A DNA stretch of 64,000 nt. It comes from Ophiura sarsii (Eukaryota > Echinodermata > Ophiuroidea > Amphilepidida > Ophiuridae). The stretch's first letter is position 1, and each line of letters starts with the position of its first letter. The stretch spans positions 51,759,755 through 51,823,754 of the forward strand of contig CM069459.1 of NCBI GenBank assembly GCA_035610835.1, in the 5' to 3' direction. Made by a program: the position numbers and the translations under genes. This document shows positions 1-9,479 of this stretch, one piece after another. A model generated the notes under the pieces. The model did not search any database and had not been told where the DNA came from. It was given only the letters and a program-made list of their open reading frames with translations.

Positions 1-1729
1 TGAAGTTTTTGAAAACTGTTTTGACGTGATCAAATGTGTCCAAGGTTGGACCATTGTCCACTGCTATGTTAATAGTGTTTAGAATAGCCGGCTGGTAGTC
101 AAACAAGGCGAAGTCATTGATGGCTTGATAGCATATGAGCGGAAAGATCTTGTCAGGGTTGATCCGCCATCCGTGAGGAGCTTGTATGTACCCGTTTGGA
201 ATTCCGTTGCCAGGCAGCGACACCTGTCGAAAACCTTCTCTGTTAGCGGCTCTCAACGTGGCTTGTATCATCGTTCGTAACCTCGGGAACCGTCCTGGAT
301 CATCCGACAGAGTGATGTTGAACATTGTCCTGGAACCGACACTAATCTTCGTCACGCCATCTGCCACACCTGTGCCCCCGAGATTATCTTCCGGTAGGGC
401 AAAGTTGATCAAGGCCTGATTGTTATCACCCGTGTTCTGGACACGAGTGACCGAAATGGTTACCTCGCCAATCTGTAGTGGATCAAGACTAAGTCGAAAT
501 ACCGGAACTGTTGGTGGTTGGGTTTCCGTTATGACTCTCGGCGGCTCACCCGTATCGACCTCATCTTCAAAGTCTCTCATTCGAATATCCTTAGAATCTT
601 CATAGCAGCTTTCACTTTCACCAGAGCTAGAAGACGAACCGCTGGAGCTTGTTGTTTCTGTTGTGAAAATGCTTTTATTATCTTTGAGATTACATATCTG
701 AATCGTATCTTGTTCGCTGTAGTCGCTCGATAGCTTGATACGCTGCGGTTCAAACTCTGACATTTCGATGAACTCATCAACGATTCCTTCTCGACTGTTA
801 CCAAGATAGTGCCCTGTCTTGCTATGTGTCGGTATGGGCAGATGGTCCGTGATACTTTCACTCGCGCTTTCTTCACCACATGATACAAATTCCTCCTCGG
901 CAGTGCTTTCTTCATCAATCATAACCTCCTGGTACAACTGCAATTCGTGCATTTCTCTGGCACTCATGTAGCACGGCATCTCATGTCCAGCAGAGTCGGC
1001 AACAACAACGCGAATGAACTGAAGGTGCACGGGATAATCTTCCTTAGAGAACGCTTCAAATGTTTCATACATGCTGCGTATGTTCGTGGCGTGTTGAAGG
1101 ACCATCGGAAGAGCTGGAAAACTAAGGGAAGTGACACGTTCTCTCTCCGCCAATCTTAGAGATGTGCGAAGAGTATCTTGGAATTGCACCGAGTTCTCGT
1201 TAACGGTGAGATGGAGTATCAGCTTTTGGAACAGATTTCCTGCACTGGTCATAACGACACCTCTGGAGGCAATAGGTCCGCCTTGTGCTTGGGCAGTTTT
1301 AAATTCAGCCCCAACCTGATCTCCAGCGTGTTTCAGCAACTGCAAAGTACTCAGATCAACTGCATTGTCGTCACTAGATCCATTGGTAGCACCCTTCGAC
1401 TCCTTAATCGGTTGTTTAACAACAGGCTTTATATCCTTATCTGTGCCGGTTATAGATTTGGCAAACTTAAACGGTTCACTGATGTCGATGCTGGGAAGCT
1501 TTACGCGAAGTATCTCTCCTTTCAACGTATTAAAGTCATCGACTATTGACGTTGACCTGTTATCTGTCTCTTGGCAAATGTCATCTTCACTTTGCTGGTC
1601 CTTCTCTATCTTGTCGTCCATTCGAAATATTCCGATGGCATCAACATCTTCACTACAGATGTCTCCATTGATAATCTGAACCTGGATATGTTTGACGTTA
1701 TCCGGTCCAATCGGTATAAAAGCATCCAT
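1..1729 (-). CDS. Tandem macro-domain-like protein, 3' end outside window
   Basis: A minus-strand frame stays open for 576 codons, from ATG at 1729-1727 to the window edge; an in-frame TGA lies at 1750-1748, seven codons upstream. Residues about 15-210 look like a macro domain: VQIINGDI then EDVDAI (17-32), a TSAGNL turn (161-166) before a hydrophobic strand, and SLSFPAL near 201-207. The NAAN-type motif expected after VDAI is missing. Residues about 358-378 are Ser-rich, followed by acidic stretches. A second macro-like unit starts near 420: INFALPEDNLGGTGVADG (about 442-460) resembles the N/GGGV loop, and SLPGNG near 500 resembles the PAIGTG loop. Macro domains bind or hydrolyse ADP-ribose, as in PARP9/14-type proteins; loss of key residues suggests altered or lost binding. 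ACCAG just before the ATG could be a splice acceptor, so this may be an internal exon. The reading frame is seen; the fold is inferred from motifs. Confidence 0.62.
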   Translation of the reverse strand, partial: MDAFIPIGPDNVKHIQVQIINGDICSEDVDAIGIFRMDDKIEKDQQSEDDICQETDNRSTSIVDDFNTLKGEILRVKLPSIDISEPFKFAKSITGTDKDIKPVVKQPIKESKGATNGSSDDNAVDLSTLQLLKHAGDQVGAEFKTAQAQGGPIASRGVVMTSAGNLFQKLILHLTVNENSVQFQDTLRTSLRLAERERVTSLSFPALPMVLQHATNIRSMYETFEAFSKEDYPVHLQFIRVVVADSAGHEMPCYMSAREMHELQLYQEVMIDEESTAEEEFVSCGEESASESITDHLPIPTHSKTGHYLGNSREGIVDEFIEMSEFEPQRIKLSSDYSEQDTIQICNLKDNKSIFTTETTSSSGSSSSSGESESCYEDSKDIRMRDFEDEVDTGEPPRVITETQPPTVPVFRLSLDPLQIGEVTISVTRVQNTGDNNQALINFALPEDNLGGTGVADGVTKISVGSRTMFNITLSDDPGRFPRLRTMIQATLRAANREGFRQVSLPGNGIPNGYIQAPHGWRINPDKIFPLICYQAINDFALFDYQPAILNTINIAVDNGPTLDTFDHVKTVFKNF

Positions 1730-1749
1730 GCTGGTAGTAGGCCTATATC

Positions 1750-2279
1750 AAACATTGGCCGTTTTGTTAATATTTATGCCGAATATTCAATTCAGTGTTA
1801 CACAACCCCGACGTCGAGTTTGTTTTTTTCATCAAATCATCAAGATTATCGCAGCCAGTGAATCTTCTTGCCTTGTTGTTTGACTTTTCCACTTTTTGGT
1901 TAGGTAAATAGTGCAGTGAAAAGAATGCATTGTTATTACATGACTCGGAATTAGTGACCTTATGATTTGCCAGTCACGCATTATTAACTCATATTGCATC
2001 ATGTAAGTGTACTTGGTTCGTACCCACAGTATACACATGGTAGTTGTAGATTATAAACATGAAACACACAAATCATATTATATATTTCATCTCTGTGTGT
2101 TTTTCATATTTTACAGCTTTAATGTCAGGGGATAAACGTACACGCATGTCATAATAAAAAAAAATCCTACAGTAGTAAATGTTATATCGTTGTTATACAG
2201 GGTTTATGACTCAATAAAATATTGTCAGAATTGTCGTATTCAAAATAATATTAGTTGGCGCTTCATTGCGTTACTATCA
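1750..2279. other. Unassigned upstream sequence
   Basis: AT-rich sequence upstream of the macro-domain frame. It could be intron or 5' flank of that gene. No coding sequence, structured repeat or clear promoter is visible. Confidence 0.4.
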
Positions 2280-2655
2280 AGGCATATATGTGATCTTTTC
2301 CAAGTAGCGCCCTTTATCATTGATTTTTACTATGAAAGCACATTTTCTTGCAGATTTGCATTGCTGATCATAAATCATAAATATCTTCTAATAAGTTAAA
2401 GATCGATACGATTCCTAATTACTTCAAAATCATGGTTTGAAAATAGATGGTACCGAGCGGTACAATCTATTTTTTTTCAAATTTTACTCTAAATTCACTC
2501 TAAAACTATGATTTTGAGGTTATTAGGAATCGTATCGCTCTGTAACTTATATTTATGATTTATGGTCAGAAAAGTAAATCTGCAAGAAAATATGCTTCCA
2601 ATTTTTTTCCAGGATTGAGGGCGTACCCTGGAAAAGATCACATAATATACCTTTA
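2280..2655. repeat. Fold-back element, imperfect 170-bp arms
   Basis: Two imperfect inverted arms (about 2280-2453 and 2458-2655) meet at a GGTACC-like centre. Matching blocks include CTTGCAGATTTGC at left against GCAAATCTGCAAG-type sequence at right, GATACGATTCCTAAT against ATTAGGAATCGTATC, and GATCTTTTCC against GGAAAAGATC. It is non-coding and probably a MITE or fold-back transposon relic. Confidence 0.75.
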
Positions 2656-2800
2656 ATGTAAAACTACAATAACATTTTCGGTAGAGCACTTTGTTCATAC
2701 GATAGTCTCGTGAAATATTAGCGATGTGCATGAATTAATGTTGACATTTTAATATGAATATGGAATTTTAATCCACGTCACAATGTAACGTAAATCTTAT

Positions 2801-3030
2801 ACACTGAGCCAAAAAAAAAACTTATATAAAAAAACAACTTATAAAATTTTAACAGATCACCAAATAAAATTATGTGCATGAAAATGTACCAAATTTGGAT
2901 ACAATATTACTGCAATGTATTGCTTCAAATGGCAGTCAATAACCAATTGTTTGCTTCAATGACAAGAGAAATGTGCACTGACCCTATGGTGATCTGTTAA
3001 AATGTTATAAGTTTCTTTTTTGGCTCAGTG
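2801..3030. mobile_element. TIR MITE, Tc1/mariner-like ends
   Basis: Terminal inverted repeats read ACACTGAGCCAAAAAA at left and TTTTTTGGCTCAGTGT at right. The homology continues inward through an A-rich gap to CTTATAAAATTTTAACAGAT and its complement. Each end is bordered by TA, as expected for Tc1/mariner-type insertion. It is about 230 bp with no coding capacity. Confidence 0.85.
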
Positions 3031-3120
3031 TATATATATTATAGGCCAAATGCTTAAATATTATATAATAGAAGCAGGGAAAACGGTAAACGACTCACTG
3101 GGTTTGCAGATTTTATAATG

Positions 3121-3145
3121 GGGGGGGGGTGGTGGGGGTGGTGGT
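3121..3145. repeat. G-rich tract
   Basis: A run of nine or more G followed by GGTGGTGGGGGTGGTGG; it could form a G-quadruplex. Confidence 0.7.
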
Positions 3146-3389
3146 TGATGTTTAAAAATTTATTTTAAAAACGTTATTTTGTATGATAAAATATCAAATA
3201 AATTAACTAAATAAGAATGAGAATACAAGGAATAGTCATGTATGACGAGAACACACGTCGTACTGAGTCTATAAGTTACAAGGCCAACGTATATATAGCA
3301 AAACACCTACAAACTATTCTATTCTCTAATAAAGTGTGAAACTCATAAATGTATTGTTGAAGATATTCATCAGGATTGTTGTATTAACA

Positions 3390-3822
3390 TTTATAGATTG
3401 GTTTATTATATCTAATCCAGATTTTAAAACATACCTTGCGGACGTTTCACAATCAACAGTAAACAAATCTGCCATTACAGATCATGTGATAGACAAGAAC
3501 CATGTCATCAGCTGGGATGAGGCAAGGGTCGTAGGCAAAGAGACAGACAAATACAAAAGATGGGTCAAGGAGGCTATAGAGATCAGGAAGCAGGGCACCA
3601 CCATGAATAGAGACGAGGGGCAGTTCTACCTCAGTCACGTATACGACGATCTTCTGGTTGCAAAATCATCTAGCAATACTGTTGTCAAGCAACCAGAAAA
3701 AGTGCAATCAACACAGGATCGTCACTCTAGCATCAGTGTTGATAAAGAAAACAGGTTGTTTTCGAAACGTCCGCAAGGTATGTTTTAAAATCTGGATTAG
3801 ATATAATAAACCAATCTATAAA
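3390..3822 (+). mobile_element. Penelope-like element 3' fragment in inverted repeats
   Basis: The frame at 3336-3788 contains a conserved block (HVIDKNHVISWDEARVV, then a stretch with KRWVKEAIEIRK, TMNRDEGQFYLSHVYDDLL) that I recognise as the C-terminal region associated with the GIY-YIG endonuclease of Penelope-like retroelements, downstream of the reverse transcriptase. The reverse transcriptase is absent. The fragment lies between a perfect inverted pair of about 57 bp (3392-3449 and 3764-3820), and the first 35 residues of the frame are only translation of the left arm. Penelope elements often carry such pseudo-LTR repeats, so the arms may be opposed pLTR pieces. A hammerhead-like motif abuts the right arm. 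Confidence 0.7.
3739..3771 (+). ncRNA. Hammerhead-ribozyme-like core
   Basis: The segment reads TTGATAA, an A, a 6-bp stem (GAAAAC 3747-3752 with GTTTTC 3758-3763), then GAAA and CGTC. This follows the hammerhead layout CUGANGA - stem II - GAAA - GUC, known from Penelope-like pLTRs. Core positions 3 and 8 are U and A instead of C and G, so the 3:8 pair is kept in swapped form. Stem I is weak (about three pairs), so activity is doubtful. Confidence 0.45.
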
Positions 3823-3979
3823 AAAATAATAAATGTATTGAGATGGAATTGTTCGCTTTACCGACATAGTCAAAGTAATGTTCAAAGAGTTTAATAATGA
3901 TAGCGTATTATAGGGATACGGTTGAATATTCAACAATCACTCAAGTAAACTCCCGAACTATCGGCTGGCTTATCATGTA

Positions 3980-4410
3980 CTTTTTAAAGTTCATATCGTC
4001 GCTATTCTTTTAAAACCTCGTATCTCCAACTTTAATACCTCGAAATTGATTTTTTGTTTTTGTTTATCATGATGTCAGAGACATTATGCAAATGATGGTA
4101 ATGTTTTTATTTGTCACAGCCAATCAGAAAGCAGACAAATTTGGCTTTTTCAGCACCTGTGTTTCAAAACCTCGTACGTATACGAGGTTTTGAAACTTCC
4201 AACTTTCTTGATATTTCGCAGCAAATGTGTGAACTACAGGTGACATTTTATTGCAAATGGCTTGAATTGATATACGGACTGGTTTATGGCAGTTTTTCGT
4301 TTCTATTCTTTCAAAACCTCGTATCTCCAACTTTCTTTTTTTCATCCTAATTCAAAATAATTTTTTTGGGAGATACGTGGTTTGAAAGAATAGCGACGAT
4401 ATGAAGTAAA
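3980..4410. repeat. Fold-back element with palindromic centre
   Basis: Outer arms (about 3985-4032 and 4367-4410) match as inverted repeats through ATATCGTCGCTATTCTTT and GGTTTTGAGG-like blocks; the AACCTCGTATCTCCAAC motif also recurs inside. The centre (about 4166-4198) is a palindrome around CGTACGTATACG. No coding sequence; both strands show only short chance frames. Confidence 0.75.
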
Positions 4411-4467
4411 TATGAATGTATACACTTTACATACTTAAAAGTATGTAAAGTGTATACATTCATATTT
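4408..4467. repeat. 60-bp near-perfect palindrome
   Basis: Arms 4408-4436 and 4439-4467 are exact complements with a 2-base AA spacer. It would extrude as a cruciform or form a hairpin in RNA. It directly abuts the previous fold-back element. Confidence 0.95.
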
Positions 4468-5175
4468 GGTGGGCTGTATACACACCAAGAGGAACAATTA
4501 TAGCTAATAAATATCAGGGATATATATTCGATGTTTATCTGCTTACAGTTCAAACTTATAATCTAAATTATATCTTATTTTGAAAATTTAGATTATTATG
4601 CCTAGCGCATGAAATATCCTGACACTGGCTTTTTGAAGAAAACGCCATCAGTACAATTCATTTCATTGTTGTGTACACATTTGAAAACACACTATACGGT
4701 ATTTGATCGTATGACTATGAGCAAATTTGCCATCCAATGATTTGTTTCTGTACATAAATCTGAGAATGTTGGTGCTGCGCGTGCGTACTTAGTGATTTAC
4801 CATTCACACGTTACCTGCGATAGAGGGCGCAATCTACGATTGCTGTCTGTGCCAGGGGTGGACGAATAGAAGAAGTTCAGTATATTTAGACAATGCCAGA
4901 CATTTTTCGTTCACGACTAGTAGTCTCGGGAAAATCATGTGTACGAAGTTACGCTATTATTCAACTCCAACTCCAGCAGCAGTTTTAGGAAGAAATAAAA
5001 TATTTTTCTAAATAAATAATAATCAAAATCCATTTTAAAATTGAAACCAAAGGGGAGTCAAAATGTCCCGGGTCAAATGTACGGCCACTTGACAGTTGTG
5101 TCCACCTTCGCCTGTGTATTGACGTTGAACCTTGGTGTTTATGAGGGCGCCAGATATGTCTTAGGCCTATCATAA
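4468..5175. other. Unassigned sequence
   Basis: AT-rich sequence with no supported gene. Frames on both strands are short and unlike known proteins. Confidence 0.4.
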
Positions 5176-5183
5176 TTATCAGA

Positions 5184-5361
5184 CAGTGGCGTACCCATCT
5201 TTTGGGAACAGGGGGTGGGGGGGGGGGGGGGGGGGGCGGGTAGGGATGAAGTTGTCAGCATAAACGGCAGAAAAAAATCGCATGGTCAAAGTCGCAAATC
5301 TACCGACGGAGGGTTATTTCAGGGGGGGGGGGGGGGCACGGCCCCCCTGGGTACGCCACTG
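5184..5361. mobile_element. hAT MITE with 8-bp target duplication
   Basis: The element begins CAGTGGCGTACCCA and ends TGGGTACGCCACTG, perfect terminal inverted repeats. It is flanked on both sides by TTATCAGA (5176-5183 and 5362-5369), the 8-bp duplication typical of hAT transposases. The 178-bp interior is dominated by two long G tracts and has no reading frame. The exact duplication suggests a fairly recent insertion. Confidence 0.92.
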
Positions 5362-5422
5362 TTATCAGACATGTTAGGAGAGGATGGTTGAACACGACTT
5401 GTCTGATCTTTGTTCCGTATTC

Positions 5423-5748
5423 TTAACACTTTCCACGCGGCGTCTGCAGCAGACGACATTAAAAAAGATCACGAAATGTGTCAAAATTCCAATATTATTG
5501 AATTTCATTATCATATTTGGAATCACCATGAAAAATACAAAACATATTTTTTTCAGAAAACTTTCCCACCTTTCAGAGTCTATCTCAAGGTTTACTGAAC
5601 CAATACTAGGCATGTTTGTACTTATTTCAATACATGTCTCATGGTGGTTCAAATATGGTAATGAAATTCAATAATTTTGACATATTTGAATCATTTTGTG
5701 AAATGTTGTAATGTCGTCTGCAGCCACCTGCCGCGTGGCAAGAGTTAC
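5423..5748. mobile_element. TTAA MITE family A, copy 1 (chimeric)
   Basis: The left end is TTAACACTTTCCACGCGG; the right end is CCGCGTGGCAAGAGTTAC. Both ends carry the GTCTGCAG/ACGACATT subterminal block that other copies have at only one end. The first ~95 bp are therefore an extra inverted end A joined to a full copy, giving about 326 bp instead of about 245. Confidence 0.85.
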
Positions 5749-6008
5749 ATTTATTAGTGTGACAACCCTCGCGCAGTCAGTGGTAACTAATATTTATGTT
5801 CAATACACGTGCACGTCTTCATTGCGTCTTATTGCCCTTCTCCTGCATGTTTAAAAGCGGCGCAATACGCCGACGCATGGCGTACTCACCGCACGAGATT
5901 ATAATAATATAATGTTTGTAGGTAAATGGTTACTACTCGGAGTAACAGTTTTACAAAATTGTCCAATAAATGATAATATAACAAAATATTGTTTCCGCCG
6001 TGTCGTTA

Positions 6009-6241
6009 CGCCCCCCCCACCCCCCCCCCCCCCCCCTGAGAACTATCTGCCGATTGATCAAAAATGTTAAATACGTCTTTAATTGCACCAATCAGAAACA
6101 TTGCATGTTACCCCAGATGAAGATTGGAGTAAAATAGTTTACAAGCTGTATTTTAATTGGCTATTTAAATGAGTATACCTTGTAATTAACCAATCAGAAA
6201 CGAGGTTTAGATAGGCAAGTATAATAGTGCTCAGGGGTTAA
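6009..6241. mobile_element. Family D MITE, copy 1
   Basis: The interior starts CCCCTGAGAACTATCTGCC and ends GTGCTCAGGGGTTAA. The left TTAA is replaced by a long C tract. It contains several ATTGG/CCAAT motifs. Other copies are at 17002-17222 and 28618-28832. Confidence 0.75.
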
Positions 6242-6343
6242 GTTCCGTCAGACAATATAACACGGGTACGGTAAACAATACCCCGATTATTCTCTAATTG
6301 GTTCGACTGCAATCGACACGCTATCGCTATTGGGCTGAGAACT

Positions 6344-6590
6344 TTAACACTTTCCACGCGGCTATTAGTTTGACCATATCGAACCAAGATTTTTCAGAAA
6401 TCTTTCCAAACTTTCAAGGTCTATCTCAAGAAATACTGAACCAATACTAGACATTTTTCTACTTTTTTCAATGCATTTCACATGGTGATTCCAAATATGG
6501 TAATGGAATTTAATAACTTTGACATTTTTTAAACATTTTGTAAAATTTTGGAATGTCGTCTGCAGCCGCCTGTCGCATGGAAAGTGTTAA
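6344..6590. mobile_element. TTAA MITE family A, copy 2
   Basis: It starts TTAACACTTTCCACGCGG and ends CATGGAAAGTGTTAA with the TGTCGTCTGCAG subterminal block at the right. It is 247 bp and lies inside the first duplicated segment. TTAA at both ends points to a piggyBac- or Kolobok-type transposase acting in trans. Confidence 0.9.
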
Positions 6591-7110
6591 GCTCCCCAAT
6601 AACTGTTTTATAATTGACATTGATTGAACACAAAGGAAGAATACCTTCGACGGTGTGATACAAAATCGCTTGAAGTAAAGGCCAACGAGTGTGATAACTA
6701 TTTTCATTATTTACACAACAATAATGAATAATCATTATACATGTATAGTGAACATTTGTAAAAACAAAAGAAAAGGATCTCGAGAGAGCAAGAACCGTAC
6801 ATGAATACAGAAAGATACCGACAAATAAACACATAACACACACACACCCCATGCTATGTTGTATTTGTTATTCTTTTAATCAATTTACGACAGCAGACGA
6901 TTTAAAATATCGCCCTCTATGTCACATACCTGATGAACATGAGCAAGCCTCAAATCAGCAGCGGACTAACACTTTTAAGGCTCGTTTACGTCGCGGAATA
7001 ATTCACGTGCGTTAATTTGGATATCAGGTGTGGGTATAATACTTGTTACTTAAAAACTTTTGTAGAATAAAATAAATGATACTACTATTATTCTCTGGTC
7101 GTTGTCTAAT

Positions 7111-7138
7111 GTTTGTTTGTTTGTTTGTTTGTTTGTTT
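7111..7138 (+). repeat. (GTTT)n microsatellite
   Basis: Seven tandem GTTT units. Confidence 0.95.
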
Positions 7139-8563
7139 ACACGGTCGGTCCGTTCGGATTGGGTCCTGAAGGGACCAGACTCAAGCAAATTGATCGTGCC
7201 AGGCTTAAAAAGCCTATATAAGCATGCTGATTGAATTAAAAACAGCCACTCCCATTGAAGCCAATTCCAACATTACACGGCCGAGTGCACCAATGACGGG
7301 TAACTTAATAGGGAGGTAAGCTACCTCCCTAGTAGTTATGCTCCAACTGTAGCATAACTTACTAACGATGTAATTCTTAGAGCATAATTGGCGAGTAACA
7401 CCAGAATAGCTACTAGCGAGGTAAATATCCAAATTAATCAGCATCGTCCCCTTACAAAGTCAAGTGTCGCATATGCCAAGTGTTAACCTATAGTTTACTG
7501 TAAAATTCTGACGTGGATGGTCCTCCGTAATATTAAAAACGTGTCGTCACTCGCTAGGTCATAGGTGAGTGTAAATCAAGAATCACGTGGAGTCCGACTG
7601 CGATCCGGAAAAAAATGATGCCATTTTATGGCCAAAAATGTTGAAGTTTGTTTATCACTTTTTCAAAAATAAGGACTATCATGACATTACAAACATATTT
7701 TGTAGTGTAGGCTGTTATGTAGGATTTCAAACTAGTGCATTTTTTTTTGCTAAGGATGCTTTTTTTGGTGTCATTGGATAGAGTATACCCTCAGCTATCA
7801 GAAATCCATTGGTAACATTTTTTTCCATCCACGGAATGGCCGCCATCTTGGATTTCAAAATGGCCGCCATTTCCAATGGAATTTGTCATATAACTTTTGT
7901 TCTGAGCAACCTATGAAGTCAAAATTGGTGGCAAATCATGTTTTCAATAACTGAGAGTTCAAAAATACTGTATCTATGTTCTGATGTCTTACATACATGC
8001 ATGGCCACCATCTTGGGTTTCAAAATGGCCGCCATTTACACAAAAAAGATTTTACCCTATAACTTTTGTTCTGAGCAACATATGAAGTTGATTTTTGTGG
8101 CAAGAGTTATTTACTGACAATTAAGTGTACAATTCTATCTGTTATCAATTAATTTGACATGAATGGTTGCTATATATAAATTAAGCTGTAAATTCAATAC
8201 AAATTTCAATTGTTAGCAGTAACATATACTTAGTATTTATTGTCCGGTAGTACCCCACTGGTGATACATTAGGTTGATCACATTGGATTGGATTTATTAC
8301 AAGAAAACATACCAGGAGCAATCAAATGTATGCTTTTGTATCCACAGCAGCTACCCCCTCTATAGTGTAGAGGGGTATTATTGTATTATAATAGGGGGTA
8401 ATTGCTGTTTTGTTCAATTGCATGTATCATAGGCAAAACCAAACAAACAAACAAAAACGAAATAAAAACTAGGAAAGGAAAGAAAAATGGTTAATAATAT
8501 TAGAAGCCTATTTGGCCTATAAGTTAGCCTATGTGCATAATTACTTGACTTGCTTACTTTGAC

Positions 8564-8947
8564 TTACGGCGGGTGATATTCCCGAACCACGATGCCTCTC
8601 CAAATCTTCCTATCCAACATAGCTGTCTTGATTTCTTCTACCTGCGATCCTGTGTCACGCTTTAGTAAGTCAATGTAGGTTAGCGCTGGTCTACCACACT
8701 TTCTAACTCCATGCTTTGGTACCCAATGTATGATTTTGGAGACCAGTTCATTGGACCCTCTGAAGCAATGTCCTGCAAATATTGATCTACGCTCCCTGAT
8801 CTTGTCCGAGAATTTGGGCATATCCGCGTACAGGTCTTTATTTGTCACATGCTGCCTCCAGTTGATGTTGAACACAGTTCTAAGCATTCTAGTGTAACAT
8901 CCGTCCAGCTGTTTACTAAGCTTTGGGGTGACTGTCCATGACTCACA
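8564..8947 (-). pseudogene. LINE C-terminal region
   Basis: Encodes the stretch starting YGCESWTV, with RRSIFAGHCFRG and CGRPALTYIDLLKRD, ending in a TAA near 8562. This arrangement after the reverse transcriptase is typical of RTE-type LINE proteins in animal genomes. The reading frame upstream continues at 9204 once the hAT MITE and one copy of its target duplication are set aside (RLFIATVDSVLLYG). No catalytic residues are known for this part. Confidence 0.8.
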
Positions 8948-8955
8948 TCCATAGA

Positions 8956-9195
8956 CAGCGTCCGAATTAAGGAAAAAAATCTGGTTGCCCGCCGGGCAAC
9001 CAAGCAGGAAATTATGGTTGCCCGGCAGATTTTTTGGTTGCCCGTTCTGTAAAATATTTAAATGCATGTGTTAAGTGTTTCACTTCTTGTAAAAAAATTG
9101 GTTGCCCACCGGGCAACCAAATAAGTACATGTTGGTTGCCCGGTGCTAATTTTGGGTGTCCCGGGCAACCGGGCAACCACTTAACGCGAACGCTG
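8956..9195. mobile_element. 240-bp hAT MITE inside LINE frame
   Basis: It starts CAGCGTCCGAATTAAG and ends CTTAACGCGAACGCTG. It is flanked by TCCATAGA at 8948-8955 and 9196-9203, a perfect 8-bp duplication. The interior carries repeated GGTTGCCCG/CGGGCAACC motifs in both orientations, making several short hairpins. It interrupts the LINE C-terminal frame. Confidence 0.93.
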
Positions 9196-9479
9196 TCCAT
9201 AGAGGAGGACTGAGTCTACAGTAGCTATGAACAGTCTTTCTTAGAGCTTTCTGGATAGTGATTTGGCCTTCCATAACTGACTAAGTTTGCCACAAGCTCT
9301 CCATGCAGCTGCTTTGTGTGTTTTGATGTCCTTTTCTGTACTGTTCATCCAGGCTCCAAGGTACTTGAAGTCCTCCACTTTATCAAGGGGCATACCTTCG
9401 TTTGTGGTGATTACAGGTACTTTGCTTCTGGTTGAAGGACATGTACTTTGTCTTTGCAGCGTTCATTTTGAGCCCAACT

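Larger units (their letters stand above)
5765..6969. repeat. Duplicated segment, copy 1
   Basis: This matches 16722-18290 in the same order and orientation: a block starting AGTGGTAACTAATATTTA, a C tract, family D MITE, a TATAACACGGGTACGG block, and a tail ending TCAGCAGCGGACT. Copy 1 holds a family A MITE at 6344-6590 that copy 2 lacks. Copy 2 holds a ~580-bp family B insert that copy 1 lacks. No protein is supported in either. Confidence 0.85.

Noticed and set aside
186..1861. Several plus-strand frames of 60-120 codons
   Set aside because: They are shadows of the continuous minus-strand macro-domain frame, which is far longer and has recognisable motifs.
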